From positions 23,436,456 to 23,500,455 of the forward strand of contig CM049318.1 of the NCBI GenBank assembly GCA_026874595.1: a stretch of 64,000 nucleotides of DNA, written 5' to 3'. The notes beneath the pieces were generated by a model. That model did not search any database. It had not been told where the DNA came from and saw only the letters and a program-made list of their open reading frames with translations. Source of the stretch: Sipunculus nudus (Eukaryota > Annelida > Sipuncula > Golfingiida > Sipunculidae). The translations under genes and the position numbers were made by a program. Shown here piece by piece: positions 49,630 through 60,635 of this stretch (positions are counted from its first letter, which is position 1; every line of letters starts with the position of its first letter).

Positions 49630-49701
49630 CACCCCGTATGGGAATCGAACCCATGACCCTCCGATTGCCGGTCGTCTGCTCTACCACTGAGCAAACAGGG
49701 A
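49630..49701 (-). tRNA. tRNA-like copy L31
   Basis: A9T alters the start of the A box. Confidence 0.52.
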
Positions 49702-49938
49702 TCCCCAACTTCCTCTGTGTATCAGCACACTTTCATAGGAAACAGCGAAGTGACGTCACTACTGTGACTGGTATTATACATACTACATGTGTCGACACGG
49801 CGACTTTGCATGCAGCAGTGATAAACTGATGGCCTTTTTTTTATGGTGTGCATCAAATATAATATAGAAAGATGTTGAATAGCCATGCTGGTCCATCTCA
49901 TGGAGATATAGAACAAGAATACACAGAAAAAGTCGGAT

Positions 49939-50010
49939 CACCCCGTATGGGAATCGAACCCATGACCCTCCGATTGCCGGTCGTCTGCTCTACCACTGAG
50001 CTAACAGGGA
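49939..50010 (-). tRNA. tRNA-like copy L32
   Basis: Consensus body. Confidence 0.6.
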
Positions 50011-50248
50011 TCCCCAACTTCTTTCTGTGTATCAGCACACTTTCATAGGAAACAGCGAAGTGACGTCACTACTGTGACTGGTATTATACATACTACATGT
50101 GTCGACACGGCGACTTTGCATGCAGCAGTGATAAACTGATGGCCTTTTTTTTATGGTGTGCATCAAATATTATATAGAAAGATGTTGAATGGCCATGCTG
50201 GTCCATCTCATGGAGATATAGAACAAGAATACACAGAAAAAGTCGGAT

Positions 50249-50320
50249 CACCCCGTATGGGAATCGAACCCATGACCCTCCGATTTCCGGTCGTCTGCTC
50301 TACCACTGAGCTAACAGGGA
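50249..50320 (-). tRNA. tRNA-like copy L33, anticodon position GGA
   Basis: C36A, shared with L6 and L10. Confidence 0.55.
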
Positions 50321-50557
50321 TCCCCAATTTCCTCTGTGTATCAGCACACTTTCATAGGAAACAGCGAAGTGACGTCACTACTGTGACTGGTATTATACAT
50401 ACTACATGTGTCGACACGGCGACTTTGCATGCAGCAGTGATAAACTGATGGCCTTTTTTTTATGGTGTGCATCAAATATTATATAGAAAGATGTTGAATG
50501 GCCATGCTGGTCCATCTCATGGAGATATAGAACAAGAATACACAGAAAAAGTCGGAT

Positions 50558-50629
50558 CACCCCGTATGGGAATCGAACCCATGACCCTCCGATTGCCTGT
50601 CGTCTGCTCTACCACTGAGCTAACAGGGA
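50558..50629 (-). tRNA. tRNA-like copy L34
   Basis: C33A, shared with L11. Confidence 0.55.
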
Positions 50630-50866
50630 TCCCCAACTTCCTCTGTGTATCAGCACACTTTCATAGGAAACAGCGAAGTGACGTCACTACTGTGACTGGT
50701 ATTATACATACTACATGTGTCGACACGGCGACTTTGCATGCAGCAGTGATAAACTGATGGCCTTTTTTTTATGGTGTGCATCAAATATTATATAGAAAGA
50801 TGTTGAATGGCCATGCTGGTCCATCTCATGGAGATATAGAACAAGAATACACAGAAAAAGTCGGAT

Positions 50867-50938
50867 CACCCCGTATGAGAATCGAACCCATGACCCTCCG
50901 ATTGCCGGTCGTCTGCTCTACCACTGAGCTAACAGGGA
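50867..50938 (-). tRNA. tRNA-like copy L35
   Basis: C62T turns one T-stem G-C pair into G-U. Last copy before the inversion junction. Confidence 0.55.
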
Positions 50939-51075
50939 TCCCCAACTTCCTCTGTGTATCAGCACACTTTCATATCATAGGAAACAGCGAAGTGACGTCA
51001 CTACTGTGACTGGTATTATACATACTACATGTGTCGACACGGCGACTTTGCATGCAGCAGTGATAAACTGATGGC

Positions 51076-51131
51076 CTTTTTCTGTGTATTCTTGTTCTAT
51101 ATCTCCATGAGATGGACCAGCATGGCCATAA
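51076..51131. other. Inversion junction between the two half-arrays
   Basis: The minus-oriented array ends in GGCCTTTTT. The sequence then continues as plus-oriented unit sequence (CTTTTTCTGTGT...CAGCATGGCC) that skips about 36 bp, and resumes at ATAAAAAAAAGGCC. CTTTTT is shared by both joined segments: microhomology at the breakpoint. The loop between the arms is about 50 bp. Confidence 0.75.
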
Positions 51132-51270
51132 AAAAAAGGCCATCAGTTTATCACTGCTGCATGCAAAGTCGCCGTGTCGACACATGTAGTATGTATAATA
51201 CCAGTCACAGTTGAGACGTCACTTCGCTGTTTCCTATGAAAGTGTGCTGATACACAGAGGAAGTTGGGGA

Positions 51271-51342
51271 TCCCTGTTAGCTCAATGGTAGAGCAGACGA
51301 CCGGCAATCGGAGGGTCATGGGTTCGATTCCCATACGGGGTG
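51271..51342 (+). tRNA. tRNA-like copy R1
   Basis: First plus-strand copy. G15A in the D loop changes the A box to TAGCTCAATGG; the CRE octamer is also altered. Confidence 0.52.
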
Positions 51343-51579
51343 ATCCGACTTTTTCTGTGTATTCTTGTTCTATATCTCCATGAGATGGACCAGCATGGCC
51401 ATTCAACATCTTTCTATATAATATTTGATGCACACCATAAAAAAAAGGCCATCAGTTTATCACTGCTGCATGCAAAGTCGCCGTGTCGACACATGTAGTA
51501 TGTATAATACCAGTCACAGTAGTGACGTCACTTCGCTGTTTCCTATGAAAGTGTGCTGATACACAGAGGAAGTTGGGGA

Positions 51580-51651
51580 TCCCTGTTAGCTCAGTGGTAG
51601 AGCAGACGACCGGCAATCGGAGGGTCATGGATTCGATTCCCATACGGGGTG
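51580..51651 (+). tRNA. tRNA-like copy R2
   Basis: G53A changes the B box to GATTCGATTCC. Confidence 0.5.
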
Positions 51652-51831
51652 ATCCGACTTTTTCTGTGTATTCTTGTTCTATATCTCCATGAGATGGACC
51701 AGCATGGCCATTCAACATCTTTCTATATAATATTTGATGCACACCATAAAAAAAAGGCCATCAGTTTATCACTGCTGCATGCAAAGTCGCCGTGTCGACA
51801 CATGTAGTATGTATAATACCAGTCACAGTAG

Positions 51832-51839
51832 TGACGTCA
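51832..51839 (+). promoter_or_regulatory. CRE-type octamer in a representative unit
   Basis: TGACGTCA 50-57 bp upstream of the tRNA-like body, present in almost all units (changed to AGACGTCA in the unit at 51,271). CREB/ATF binding is known for this sequence; use in a Pol III context here is inference. Confidence 0.45.
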
Positions 51840-51888
51840 CTTCGCTGTTTCCTATGAAAGTGTGCTGATACACAGAGGAAGTTGGGGA

Positions 51889-51960
51889 TCCCTGTTAGCT
51901 CAGTGGTAGAGCAGACGACCGGCAATCGGAGGGTCATGGGTTCGATTCCCATACGGGGTG
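51889..51960 (+). tRNA. tRNA-like copy R3
   Basis: Consensus body; representative for promoter and terminator positions. Confidence 0.6.
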
Positions 51961-51967
51961 ATCCGAC

Positions 51968-51972
51968 TTTTT
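51968..51972 (+). terminator. Pol III-type T5 terminator in a representative unit
   Basis: TTTTT starts 8 nt after the tRNA-like body. The units at 54,063 and 57,780 have only TTT, so read-through is expected there. Confidence 0.5.
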
Positions 51973-52197
51973 CTGTGTATTCTTGTTCTATATCTCCATG
52001 AGATGGACCAGCATGGCCATTCAACATCTTTCTATATAATATTTGATGCACACCATAAAAAAAAGGCCATCAGTTTATCACTGCTGCATGCAAAGTCGCC
52101 GTGTCGACACATGTAGTATGTATAATACCAGTCACAGTAGTGACGTCACTTCGCTGTTTCCTATGAAAGTGTGCTGATACACAGAGGAAGTTGGGGA

Positions 52198-52269
52198 TCC
52201 CTGTTAGCTCAGTGGTAGAGCAGACGACCGGCAATCGGAGGGTCATGGGTTCGATTCCCATACGGGGTG
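52198..52269 (+). tRNA. tRNA-like copy R4
   Basis: Consensus; first unit of the 12-unit block. Confidence 0.6.
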
Positions 52270-52506
52270 ATCCGACTTTTTCTGTGTATTCTTGTTCTAT
52301 ATCTCCATGAGATGGACCAGCATGGCAATTCAACATCTTTCTATATAATATTTGATGCACACCATAAAAAAAAGGCCATCAGTTTATCACTGCTGCATGC
52401 AAAGTCGCCGTGTCGACACATGTAGTATGTATAATACTAGTCACAGTAGTGACGTCACTTCGCTGTTTCCTATGAAAGTGTGCTGATACACAGAGGAAGT
52501 TGGGGA

Positions 52507-52578
52507 TCCCTGTTAGCTCAGTGGTAGAGCAGACGACCGGCAATCGGAGGGTCATGGGTTCGATTCCCATACGGGGTG
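52507..52578 (+). tRNA. tRNA-like copy R5
   Basis: Consensus; longer A-rich spacer follows. Confidence 0.6.
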
Positions 52579-52820
52579 ATCCGACTTTTTCTGTGTATTC
52601 TTGTTCTATATCTCCATGAGATGGACCAGCATGGCCATTCAACACCTTTCTATATAATATTTGATGCACACCATAAATAAAAAAAAAGGCCATCAGTTTA
52701 TCACTGCTGCATGCAAAGTCGCCGTGTCGACACATGTAGTATGTATAATACCAGTCACAGTAGTGACGTCACTTCGCTGTTTCCTATGAAAGTGTGCTGA
52801 TACACAGAGGAAGTTGGGGA

Positions 52821-52892
52821 TCCCTGTTAGCTCAGTGGTAGAGCAGACGACCGGCAATCGGAGGGTCATGGGTTCGATTCCCATACGGGGTG
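52821..52892 (+). tRNA. tRNA-like copy R6
   Basis: Consensus body. Confidence 0.6.
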
Positions 52893-53129
52893 ATCCGACT
52901 TTTTCTGTGTATTCTTGTTCTATATCTCCATGAGATGGACCAGCATGGCCATTCAACATCTTTCTATATAATATTTGATGCACACCATAAAAAAAAGGCC
53001 ATCAGTTTATCACTGCTGCATGCAAAGTCGCCGTGTCGACACATGTAGTATGTATAATACCAGTCACAGTAGTGACGTCACTTCGCTGTTTCCTATGAAA
53101 GTGTGCTGATACACAGAGGAAGTTGGGGA

Positions 53130-53201
53130 TCCCTGTTAGCTCAGTGGTAGAGCAGACGACCGGCAATCGGAGGGTCATGGGTTCGATTCCCATACGGGGT
53201 G
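53130..53201 (+). tRNA. tRNA-like copy R7
   Basis: Consensus body. Confidence 0.6.
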
Positions 53202-53438
53202 ATCCGACTTTTTCTGTGTATTCTTGTTCTATATCTCCATGAGATGGACCAGCATGGCCATTCAACATCTTTCTATATAATATTTGATGCACACCATAAA
53301 AAAAAGGCCATCAGTTTATCACTGCTGCATGCAAAGTCGCCGTGTCGACACATGTAGTATGTATAATACCAGTCACAGTAGTGACGTCACTTCGCTGTTT
53401 CCTATGAAAGTGTGCTGATACACAGAGGAAGTTGGGGA

Positions 53439-53510
53439 TCCCTGTTAGCTCAGTGGTAGAGCAGACGACCGGCAATCGGAGGGTCATGGGTTCGATTCCC
53501 ATACTGGGTG
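53439..53510 (+). tRNA. tRNA-like copy R8
   Basis: G68T in the acceptor stem. Confidence 0.55.
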
Positions 53511-53747
53511 ATCCGACTTTTTCTGTGTATTCTTGTTCTATATCTCCATGAGATGGACCAGCATGGCAATTCAACATCTTTCTATATAATATTTGATGCA
53601 CACCATAAAAAAAAGGCCATCAGTTTATCACTGCTGCATGCAAAGTCGCCGTGTCGACACATGTAGTATGTATAATACTAGTCACAGTAGTGACGTCACT
53701 TCGCTGTTTCCTATGAAAGTGTGCTGATACACAGAGGAAGTTGGGGA

Positions 53748-53819
53748 TCCCTGTTAGCTCAGTGGTAGAGCAGACGACCGGCAATCGGAGGGTCATGGGT
53801 TCGATTCCCATACGGGGTG
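53748..53819 (+). tRNA. tRNA-like copy R9
   Basis: Consensus body; downstream GATCCAAC variant. Confidence 0.6.
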
Positions 53820-54062
53820 ATCCAACTTTTTCTGTGTATTCTTGTTCTATATCTCCATGAGATGGACCAGCATGGCCATTCAACATCTTTCTATATAATA
53901 TTTGATGCACACCATAAATAAAAAAAAAAGGCCATCAGTTTATCACTGCTGCATGCAAAGTCGCCGTGTCGACACATGTAGTATGTATAATACCAGTCAC
54001 AGTAGTGACGTCACTTCGCTGTTTCCTATGAAAGTGTGCTGATACACAGAGGAAGTTGGGGA

Positions 54063-54134
54063 TCCCTGTTAGCTCAGTGGTAGAGCAGACGACCGGCAAT
54101 CGGAGGGTCATGGGTTCGATTCCCATACGGGCCG
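54063..54134 (+). tRNA. tRNA-like copy R10, CC acceptor
   Basis: CC at 71-72; T-run downstream reduced to TTT. Confidence 0.5.
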
Positions 54135-54368
54135 ATCCGATTTCTGTGTATTCTTGTTCTATATCTCCATGAGATGGACCAGCATGGCCATTCAACATCT
54201 TTCTATATAATATTTGATGCACACCATAAAAAAAAGGCCATCAGTTTATCACTGCTGCATGCAAAGTCGCCGTGTCGACACATGTAGTATGTATAATACC
54301 AGTCACAGTAGTGACGTCACTTCGCTGTTTCCTATGAAAGTGTGCTGATACACAGAGGAAGTTGGGGA

Positions 54369-54440
54369 TCCCTGTTAGCTCAGTGGTAGAGCAGACGACC
54401 GGCAATCGGAGGGTCATGGGTTCGATTCCCATACGGGGTG
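54369..54440 (+). tRNA. tRNA-like copy R11
   Basis: Consensus body. Confidence 0.6.
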
Positions 54441-54677
54441 ATCCGACTTTTTCTGTGTATTCTTGTTCTATATCTCCATGAGATGGACCAGCATGGCAAT
54501 TCAACATCTTTCTATATAATATTTGATGCACACCATAAAAAAAAGGCCATCAGTTTATCACTGCTGCATGCAAAGTCGCCGTGTCGACACATGTAGTATG
54601 TATAATACCAGTCACAGTAGTGACGTCACTTCGCTGTTTCCTATGAAAGTGTGCTGATACACAGAGGAAGTTGGGGA

Positions 54678-54749
54678 TCCCTGTTAGCTCAGTGGTAGAG
54701 CAGACGACCGGCAATCGGAGGGTCATGGGTTCGATTCCCATACGGGGTG
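54678..54749 (+). tRNA. tRNA-like copy R12
   Basis: Consensus body. Confidence 0.6.
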
Positions 54750-54990
54750 ATCCGACTTTTTCTGTGTATTCTTGTTCTATATCTCCATGAGATGGACCAG
54801 CATGGCCATTCAACATCTTTCTATATAATATTTGATGCACACCATAAATAAAAAAAAGGCCATCAGTTTATCACTGCTGCATGCAAAGTCGCCGTGTCGA
54901 CACATGTAGTATGTATAATACCAGTCACAGTAGTGACGTCACTTCGCTGTTTCCTATGAAAGTGTGCTGATACACAGAGGAAGTTGGGGA

Positions 54991-55062
54991 TCCCTGTTAG
55001 CTCAGTGGTAGAGCAGACGACCGGCAATCGGAGGGTCATGGGTTCGATTCCCATACGGGGTG
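54991..55062 (+). tRNA. tRNA-like copy R13
   Basis: Consensus body. Confidence 0.6.
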
Positions 55063-55299
55063 ATCCGACTTTTTCTGTGTATTCTTGTTCTATATCTCCA
55101 TGAGATGGACCAGCATGGCCATTCAACATCTTTCTATATAATATTTGATGCACACCATAAAAAAAAGGCCATCAGTTTATCACTGCTGCATGCAAAGTCG
55201 CCGTGTCGACACATGTAGTATGTATAATACCAGTCACAGTAGTGACGTCACTTCGCTGTTTCCTATGAAAGTGTGCTGATACACAGAGGAAGTTTGGGA

Positions 55300-55371
55300 T
55301 CCCTGTTAGCTCAGTGGTAGAGCAGACGACCGGCAATCGGAGGGTCATGGGTTCGATTCCCATACGGGGTG
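55300..55371 (+). tRNA. tRNA-like copy R14
   Basis: Consensus body; upstream TTTGGG marker. Confidence 0.6.
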
Positions 55372-55607
55372 ATCCGACTTTTTCTATGTATTCTTGTTCT
55401 ATATCTCCATGAGATGGACCAGCATGGCCATTCAACATCTTTCTATATAATATTTGATGCACACCATAAAAAAAAGGCCATCAGTTTATCACTGCTGCAT
55501 GCAAAGTCGCCGTGTCGACACATGTAGTATGTATAATACCAGTCACAGTAGTGACGTCACTTCGCTGTTTCTATGAAAGTGTGCTGATACACAGAGGAAG
55601 TTGGGGA

Positions 55608-55679
55608 TCCCTGTTAGCTCAGTGGTAGAGCAGACGACCGGCAATCGGAGGGTCATGGGTTCGATTCCCATACGGGCCG
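55608..55679 (+). tRNA. tRNA-like copy R15, CC acceptor
   Basis: CC at 71-72; last unit of the first block. Confidence 0.55.
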
Positions 55680-55914
55680 ATCCGACTTTTTCTGTGTATT
55701 CTTGTTTATATCTCCATGAGATGGACCAGCATGGCCATTCAACATCTTTCTATATAATATTTGATGCACACCATAAAAAAAGGCCATCAGTTTATCACTG
55801 CTGCATGCAAAGTCGCCGTGTCGACACATGTAGTATGTATAATACCAGTCACAGTAGTGACGTCACTTCGCTGTTTCCTATGAAAGTGTGCTGATACACA
55901 GAGGAAGTTGGGGA

Positions 55915-55986
55915 TCCCTGTTAGCTCAGTGGTAGAGCAGACGACCGGCAATCGGAGGGTCATGGGTTCGATTCCCATACGGGGTG
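55915..55986 (+). tRNA. tRNA-like copy R16
   Basis: Equivalent of R4. Confidence 0.6.
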
Positions 55987-56223
55987 ATCCGACTTTTTCT
56001 GTGTATTCTTGTTCTATATCTCCATGAGATGGACCAGCATGGCAATTCAACATCTTTCTATATAATATTTGATGCACACCATAAAAAAAAGGCCATCAGT
56101 TTATCACTGCTGCATGCAAAGTCGCCGTGTCGACACATGTAGTATGTATAATACTAGTCACAGTAGTGACGTCACTTCGCTGTTTCCTATGAAAGTGTGC
56201 TGATACACAGAGGAAGTTGGGGA

Positions 56224-56295
56224 TCCCTGTTAGCTCAGTGGTAGAGCAGACGACCGGCAATCGGAGGGTCATGGGTTCGATTCCCATACGGGGTG
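56224..56295 (+). tRNA. tRNA-like copy R17
   Basis: Equivalent of R5. Confidence 0.6.
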
Positions 56296-56537
56296 ATCCG
56301 ACTTTTTCTGTGTATTCTTGTTCTATATCTCCATGAGATGGACCAGCATGGCCATTCAACACCTTTCTATATAATATTTGATGCACACCATAAATAAAAA
56401 AAAAGGCCATCAGTTTATCACTGCTGCATGCAAAGTCGCCGTGTCGACACATGTAGTATGTATAATACCAGTCACAGTAGTGACGTCACTTCGCTGTTTC
56501 CTATGAAAGTGTGCTGATACACAGAGGAAGTTGGGGA

Positions 56538-56609
56538 TCCCTGTTAGCTCAGTGGTAGAGCAGACGACCGGCAATCGGAGGGTCATGGGTTCGATTCCCA
56601 TACGGGGTG
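56538..56609 (+). tRNA. tRNA-like copy R18
   Basis: Equivalent of R6. Confidence 0.6.
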
Positions 56610-56846
56610 ATCCGACTTTTTCTGTGTATTCTTGTTCTATATCTCCATGAGATGGACCAGCATGGCCATTCAACATCTTTCTATATAATATTTGATGCAC
56701 ACCATAAAAAAAAGGCCATCAGTTTATCACTGCTGCATGCAAAGTCGCCGTGTCGACACATGTAGTATGTATAATACCAGTCACAGTAGTGACGTCACTT
56801 CGCTGTTTCCTATGAAAGTGTGCTGATACACAGAGGAAGTTGGGGA

Positions 56847-56918
56847 TCCCTGTTAGCTCAGTGGTAGAGCAGACGACCGGCAATCGGAGGGTCATGGGTT
56901 CGATTCCCATACGGGGTG
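56847..56918 (+). tRNA. tRNA-like copy R19
   Basis: Equivalent of R7. Confidence 0.6.
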
Positions 56919-57155
56919 ATCCGACTTTTTCTGTGTATTCTTGTTCTATATCTCCATGAGATGGACCAGCATGGCCATTCAACATCTTTCTATATAATAT
57001 TTGATGCACACCATAAAAAAAAGGCCATCAGTTTATCACTGCTGCATGCAAAGTCGCCGTGTCGACACATGTAGTATGTATAATACCAGTCACAGTAGTG
57101 ACGTCACTTCGCTGTTTCCTATGAAAGTGTGCTGATACACAGAGGAAGTTGGGGA

Positions 57156-57227
57156 TCCCTGTTAGCTCAGTGGTAGAGCAGACGACCGGCAATCGGAGGG
57201 TCATGGGTTCGATTCCCATACTGGGTG
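57156..57227 (+). tRNA. tRNA-like copy R20
   Basis: G68T, equivalent of R8. Confidence 0.55.
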
Positions 57228-57464
57228 ATCCGACTTTTTCTGTGTATTCTTGTTCTATATCTCCATGAGATGGACCAGCATGGCAATTCAACATCTTTCT
57301 ATATAATATTTGATGCACACCATAAAAAAAAGGCCATCAGTTTATCACTGCTGCATGCAAAGTCGCCGTGTCGACACATGTAGTATGTATAATACCAGTC
57401 ACAGTAGTGACGTCACTTCGCTGTTTCCTATGAAAGTGTGCTGATACACAGAGGAAGTTGGGGA

Positions 57465-57536
57465 TCCCTGTTAGCTCAGTGGTAGAGCAGACGACCGGCA
57501 ATCGGAGGGTCATGGGTTCGATTCCCATACGGGGTG
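57465..57536 (+). tRNA. tRNA-like copy R21
   Basis: Equivalent of R9. Confidence 0.6.
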
Positions 57537-57779
57537 ATCCAACTTTTTCTGTGTATTCTTGTTCTATATCTCCATGAGATGGACCAGCATGGCCATTCAA
57601 CATCTTTCTATATAATATTTGATGCACACCATAAATAAAAAAAAAAGGCCATCAGTTTATCACTGCTGCATGCAAAGTCGCCGTGTCGACACATGTAGTA
57701 TGTATAATACCAGTCACAGTAGTGACGTCACTTCGCTGTTTCCTATGAAAGTGTGCTGATACACAGAGGAAGTTGGGGA

Positions 57780-57851
57780 TCCCTGTTAGCTCAGTGGTAG
57801 AGCAGACGACCGGCAATCGGAGGGTCATGGGTTCGATTCCCATACGGGCCG
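57780..57851 (+). tRNA. tRNA-like copy R22, CC acceptor
   Basis: Equivalent of R10, with TTT only. Confidence 0.5.
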
Positions 57852-58085
57852 ATCCGATTTCTGTGTATTCTTGTTCTATATCTCCATGAGATGGACCAGC
57901 ATGGCCATTCAACATCTTTCTATATAATATTTGATGCACACCATAAAAAAAAGGCCATCAGTTTATCACTGCTGCATGCAAAGTCGCCGTGTCGACACAT
58001 GTAGTATGTATAATACCAGTCACAGTAGTGACGTCACTTCGCTGTTTCCTATGAAAGTGTGCTGATACACAGAGGAAGTTGGGGA

Positions 58086-58157
58086 TCCCTGTTAGCTCAG
58101 TGGTAGAGCAGACGACCGGCAATCGGAGGGTCATGGGTTCGATTCCCATACGGGGTG
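58086..58157 (+). tRNA. tRNA-like copy R23
   Basis: Equivalent of R11. Confidence 0.6.
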
Positions 58158-58394
58158 ATCCGACTTTTTCTGTGTATTCTTGTTCTATATCTCCATGAGA
58201 TGGACCAGCATGGCAATTCAACATCTTTCTATATAATATTTGATGCACACCATAAAAAAAAGGCCATCAGTTTATCACTGCTGCATGCAAAGTCGCCGTG
58301 TCGACACATGTAGTATGTATAATACCAGTCACAGTAGTGACGTCACTTCGCTGTTTCCTATGAAAGTGTGCTGATACACAGAGGAAGTTGGGGA

Positions 58395-58466
58395 TCCCTG
58401 TTAGCTCAGTGGTAGAGCAGACGACCGGCAATCGGAGGGTCATGGGTTCGATTCCCATACGGGGTG
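58395..58466 (+). tRNA. tRNA-like copy R24
   Basis: Equivalent of R12. Confidence 0.6.
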
Positions 58467-58707
58467 ATCCGACTTTTTCTGTGTATTCTTGTTCTATATC
58501 TCCATGAGATGGACCAGCATGGCCATTCAACATCTTTCTATATAATATTTGATGCACACCATAAATAAAAAAAAGGCCATCAGTTTATCACTGCTGCATG
58601 CAAAGTCGCCGTGTCGACACATGTAGTATGTATAATACCAGTCACAGTAGTGACGTCACTTCGCTGTTTCCTATGAAAGTGTGCTGATACACAGAGGAAG
58701 TTGGGGA

Positions 58708-58779
58708 TCCCTGTTAGCTCAGTGGTAGAGCAGACGACCGGCAATCGGAGGGTCATGGGTTCGATTCCCATACGGGGTG
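58708..58779 (+). tRNA. tRNA-like copy R25
   Basis: Equivalent of R13. Confidence 0.6.
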
Positions 58780-59016
58780 ATCCGACTTTTTCTGTGTATT
58801 CTTGTTCTATATCTCCATGAGATGGACCAGCATGGCCATTCAACATCTTTCTATATAATATTTGATGCACACCATAAAAAAAAGGCCATCAGTTTATCAC
58901 TGCTGCATGCAAAGTCGCCGTGTCGACACATGTAGTATGTATAATACCAGTCACAGTAGTGACGTCACTTCGCTGTTTCCTATGAAAGTGTGCTGATACA
59001 CAGAGGAAGTTTGGGA

Positions 59017-59088
59017 TCCCTGTTAGCTCAGTGGTAGAGCAGACGACCGGCAATCGGAGGGTCATGGGTTCGATTCCCATACGGGGTG
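59017..59088 (+). tRNA. tRNA-like copy R26
   Basis: Equivalent of R14. Confidence 0.6.
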
Positions 59089-59324
59089 ATCCGACTTTTT
59101 CTATGTATTCTTGTTCTATATCTCCATGAGATGGACCAGCATGGCCATTCAACATCTTTCTATATAATATTTGATGCACACCATAAAAAAAAGGCCATCA
59201 GTTTATCACTGCTGCATGCAAAGTCGCCGTGTCGACACATGTAGTATGTATAATACCAGTCACAGTAGTGACGTCACTTCGCTGTTTCTATGAAAGTGTG
59301 CTGATACACAGAGGAAGTTGGGGA

Positions 59325-59396
59325 TCCCTGTTAGCTCAGTGGTAGAGCAGACGACCGGCAATCGGAGGGTCATGGGTTCGATTCCCATACGGGCCG
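59325..59396 (+). tRNA. tRNA-like copy R27, CC acceptor
   Basis: Equivalent of R15. Confidence 0.55.
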
Positions 59397-59631
59397 ATCC
59401 GACTTTTTCTGTGTATTCTTGTTTATATCTCCATGAGATGGACCAGCATGGCCATTCAACATCTTTCTATATAATATTTGATGCACACCATAAAAAAAGG
59501 CCATCAGTTTATCACTGCTGCATGCAAAGTCGCCGTGTCGACACATGTAGTATGTATAATACCAGTCACAGTAGTGACGTCACTTCGCTGTTTCCTATGA
59601 AAGTGTGCTGATACACAGAGGAAGTTGGGGA

Positions 59632-59703
59632 TCCCTGTTAGCTCAGTGGTAGAGCAGACGACCGGCAATCGGAGGGTCATGGGTTCGATTCCCATACGGG
59701 GTG
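59632..59703 (+). tRNA. tRNA-like copy R28
   Basis: Start of the third, shortened block. Confidence 0.6.
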
Positions 59704-59940
59704 ATCCGACTTTTTCTGTGTATTCTTGTTCTATATCTCCATGAGATGGACCAGCATGGCAATTCAACATCTTTCTATATAATATTTGATGCACACCATA
59801 AAAAAAAGGCCATCAGTTTATCACTGCTGCATGCAAAGTCGCCGTGTCGACACATGTAGTATGTATAATACTAGTCACAGTAGTGACGTCACTTCGCTGT
59901 TTCCTATGAAAGTGTGCTGATACACAGAGGAAGTTGGGGA

Positions 59941-60012
59941 TCCCTGTTAGCTCAGTGGTAGAGCAGACGACCGGCAATCGGAGGGTCATGGGTTCGATTC
60001 CCATACGGGGTG
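59941..60012 (+). tRNA. tRNA-like copy R29
   Basis: Equivalent of R5/R17. Confidence 0.6.
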
Positions 60013-60254
60013 ATCCGACTTTTTCTGTGTATTCTTGTTCTATATCTCCATGAGATGGACCAGCATGGCCATTCAACATCTTTCTATATAATATTTGATG
60101 CACACCATAAATAAAAAAAAAGGCCATCAGTTTATCACTGCTGCATGCAAAGTCGCCGTGTCGACACATGTAGTATGTATAATACCAGTCACAGTAGTGA
60201 CGTCACTTCGCTGTTTCCTATGAAAGTGTGCTGATACACAGAGGAAGTTGGGGA

Positions 60255-60326
60255 TCCCTGTTAGCTCAGTGGTAGAGCAGACGACCGGCAATCGGAGGGT
60301 CATGGGTTCGATTCCCATACGGGGTG
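60255..60326 (+). tRNA. tRNA-like copy R30
   Basis: Consensus body. Confidence 0.6.
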
Positions 60327-60563
60327 ATCCGACTTTTTCTGTGTATTCTTGTTCTATATCTCCATGAGATGGACCAGCATGGCCATTCAACATCTTTCTA
60401 TATAATATTTGATGCACACCATAAAAAAAAGGCCATCAGTTTATCACTGCTGCATGCAAAGTCGCCGTGTCGACACATGTAGTATGTATAATACCAGTCA
60501 CAGTAGTGACGTCACTTCGCTGTTTCCTATGAAAGTGTGCTGATACACAGAGGAAGTTGGGGA

Positions 60564-60635
60564 TCCCTGTTAGCTCAGTGGTAGAGCAGACGACCGGCAA
60601 TCGGAGGGTCATGGGTTCGATTCCCATACGGGGTG
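60564..60635 (+). tRNA. tRNA-like copy R31
   Basis: Consensus body. Confidence 0.6.

Larger units (their letters stand above)
40822..51075 (-). repeat. Left half-array, 35 units, with short-unit subtypes
   Basis: Most spacings are 308-310 bp. A run of 257, 247 and 248 bp spacings follows the unit at 44,902 and again the one at 47,138; 257 and 247 follow 49,126. Short units lack about 52 bp between GTGACTG copies, and the 247-bp class also lacks about 10 bp next to the tRNA. The recurring pattern (15th and 23rd copies 2,236 bp apart) shows a higher-order repeat. Confidence 0.85.
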
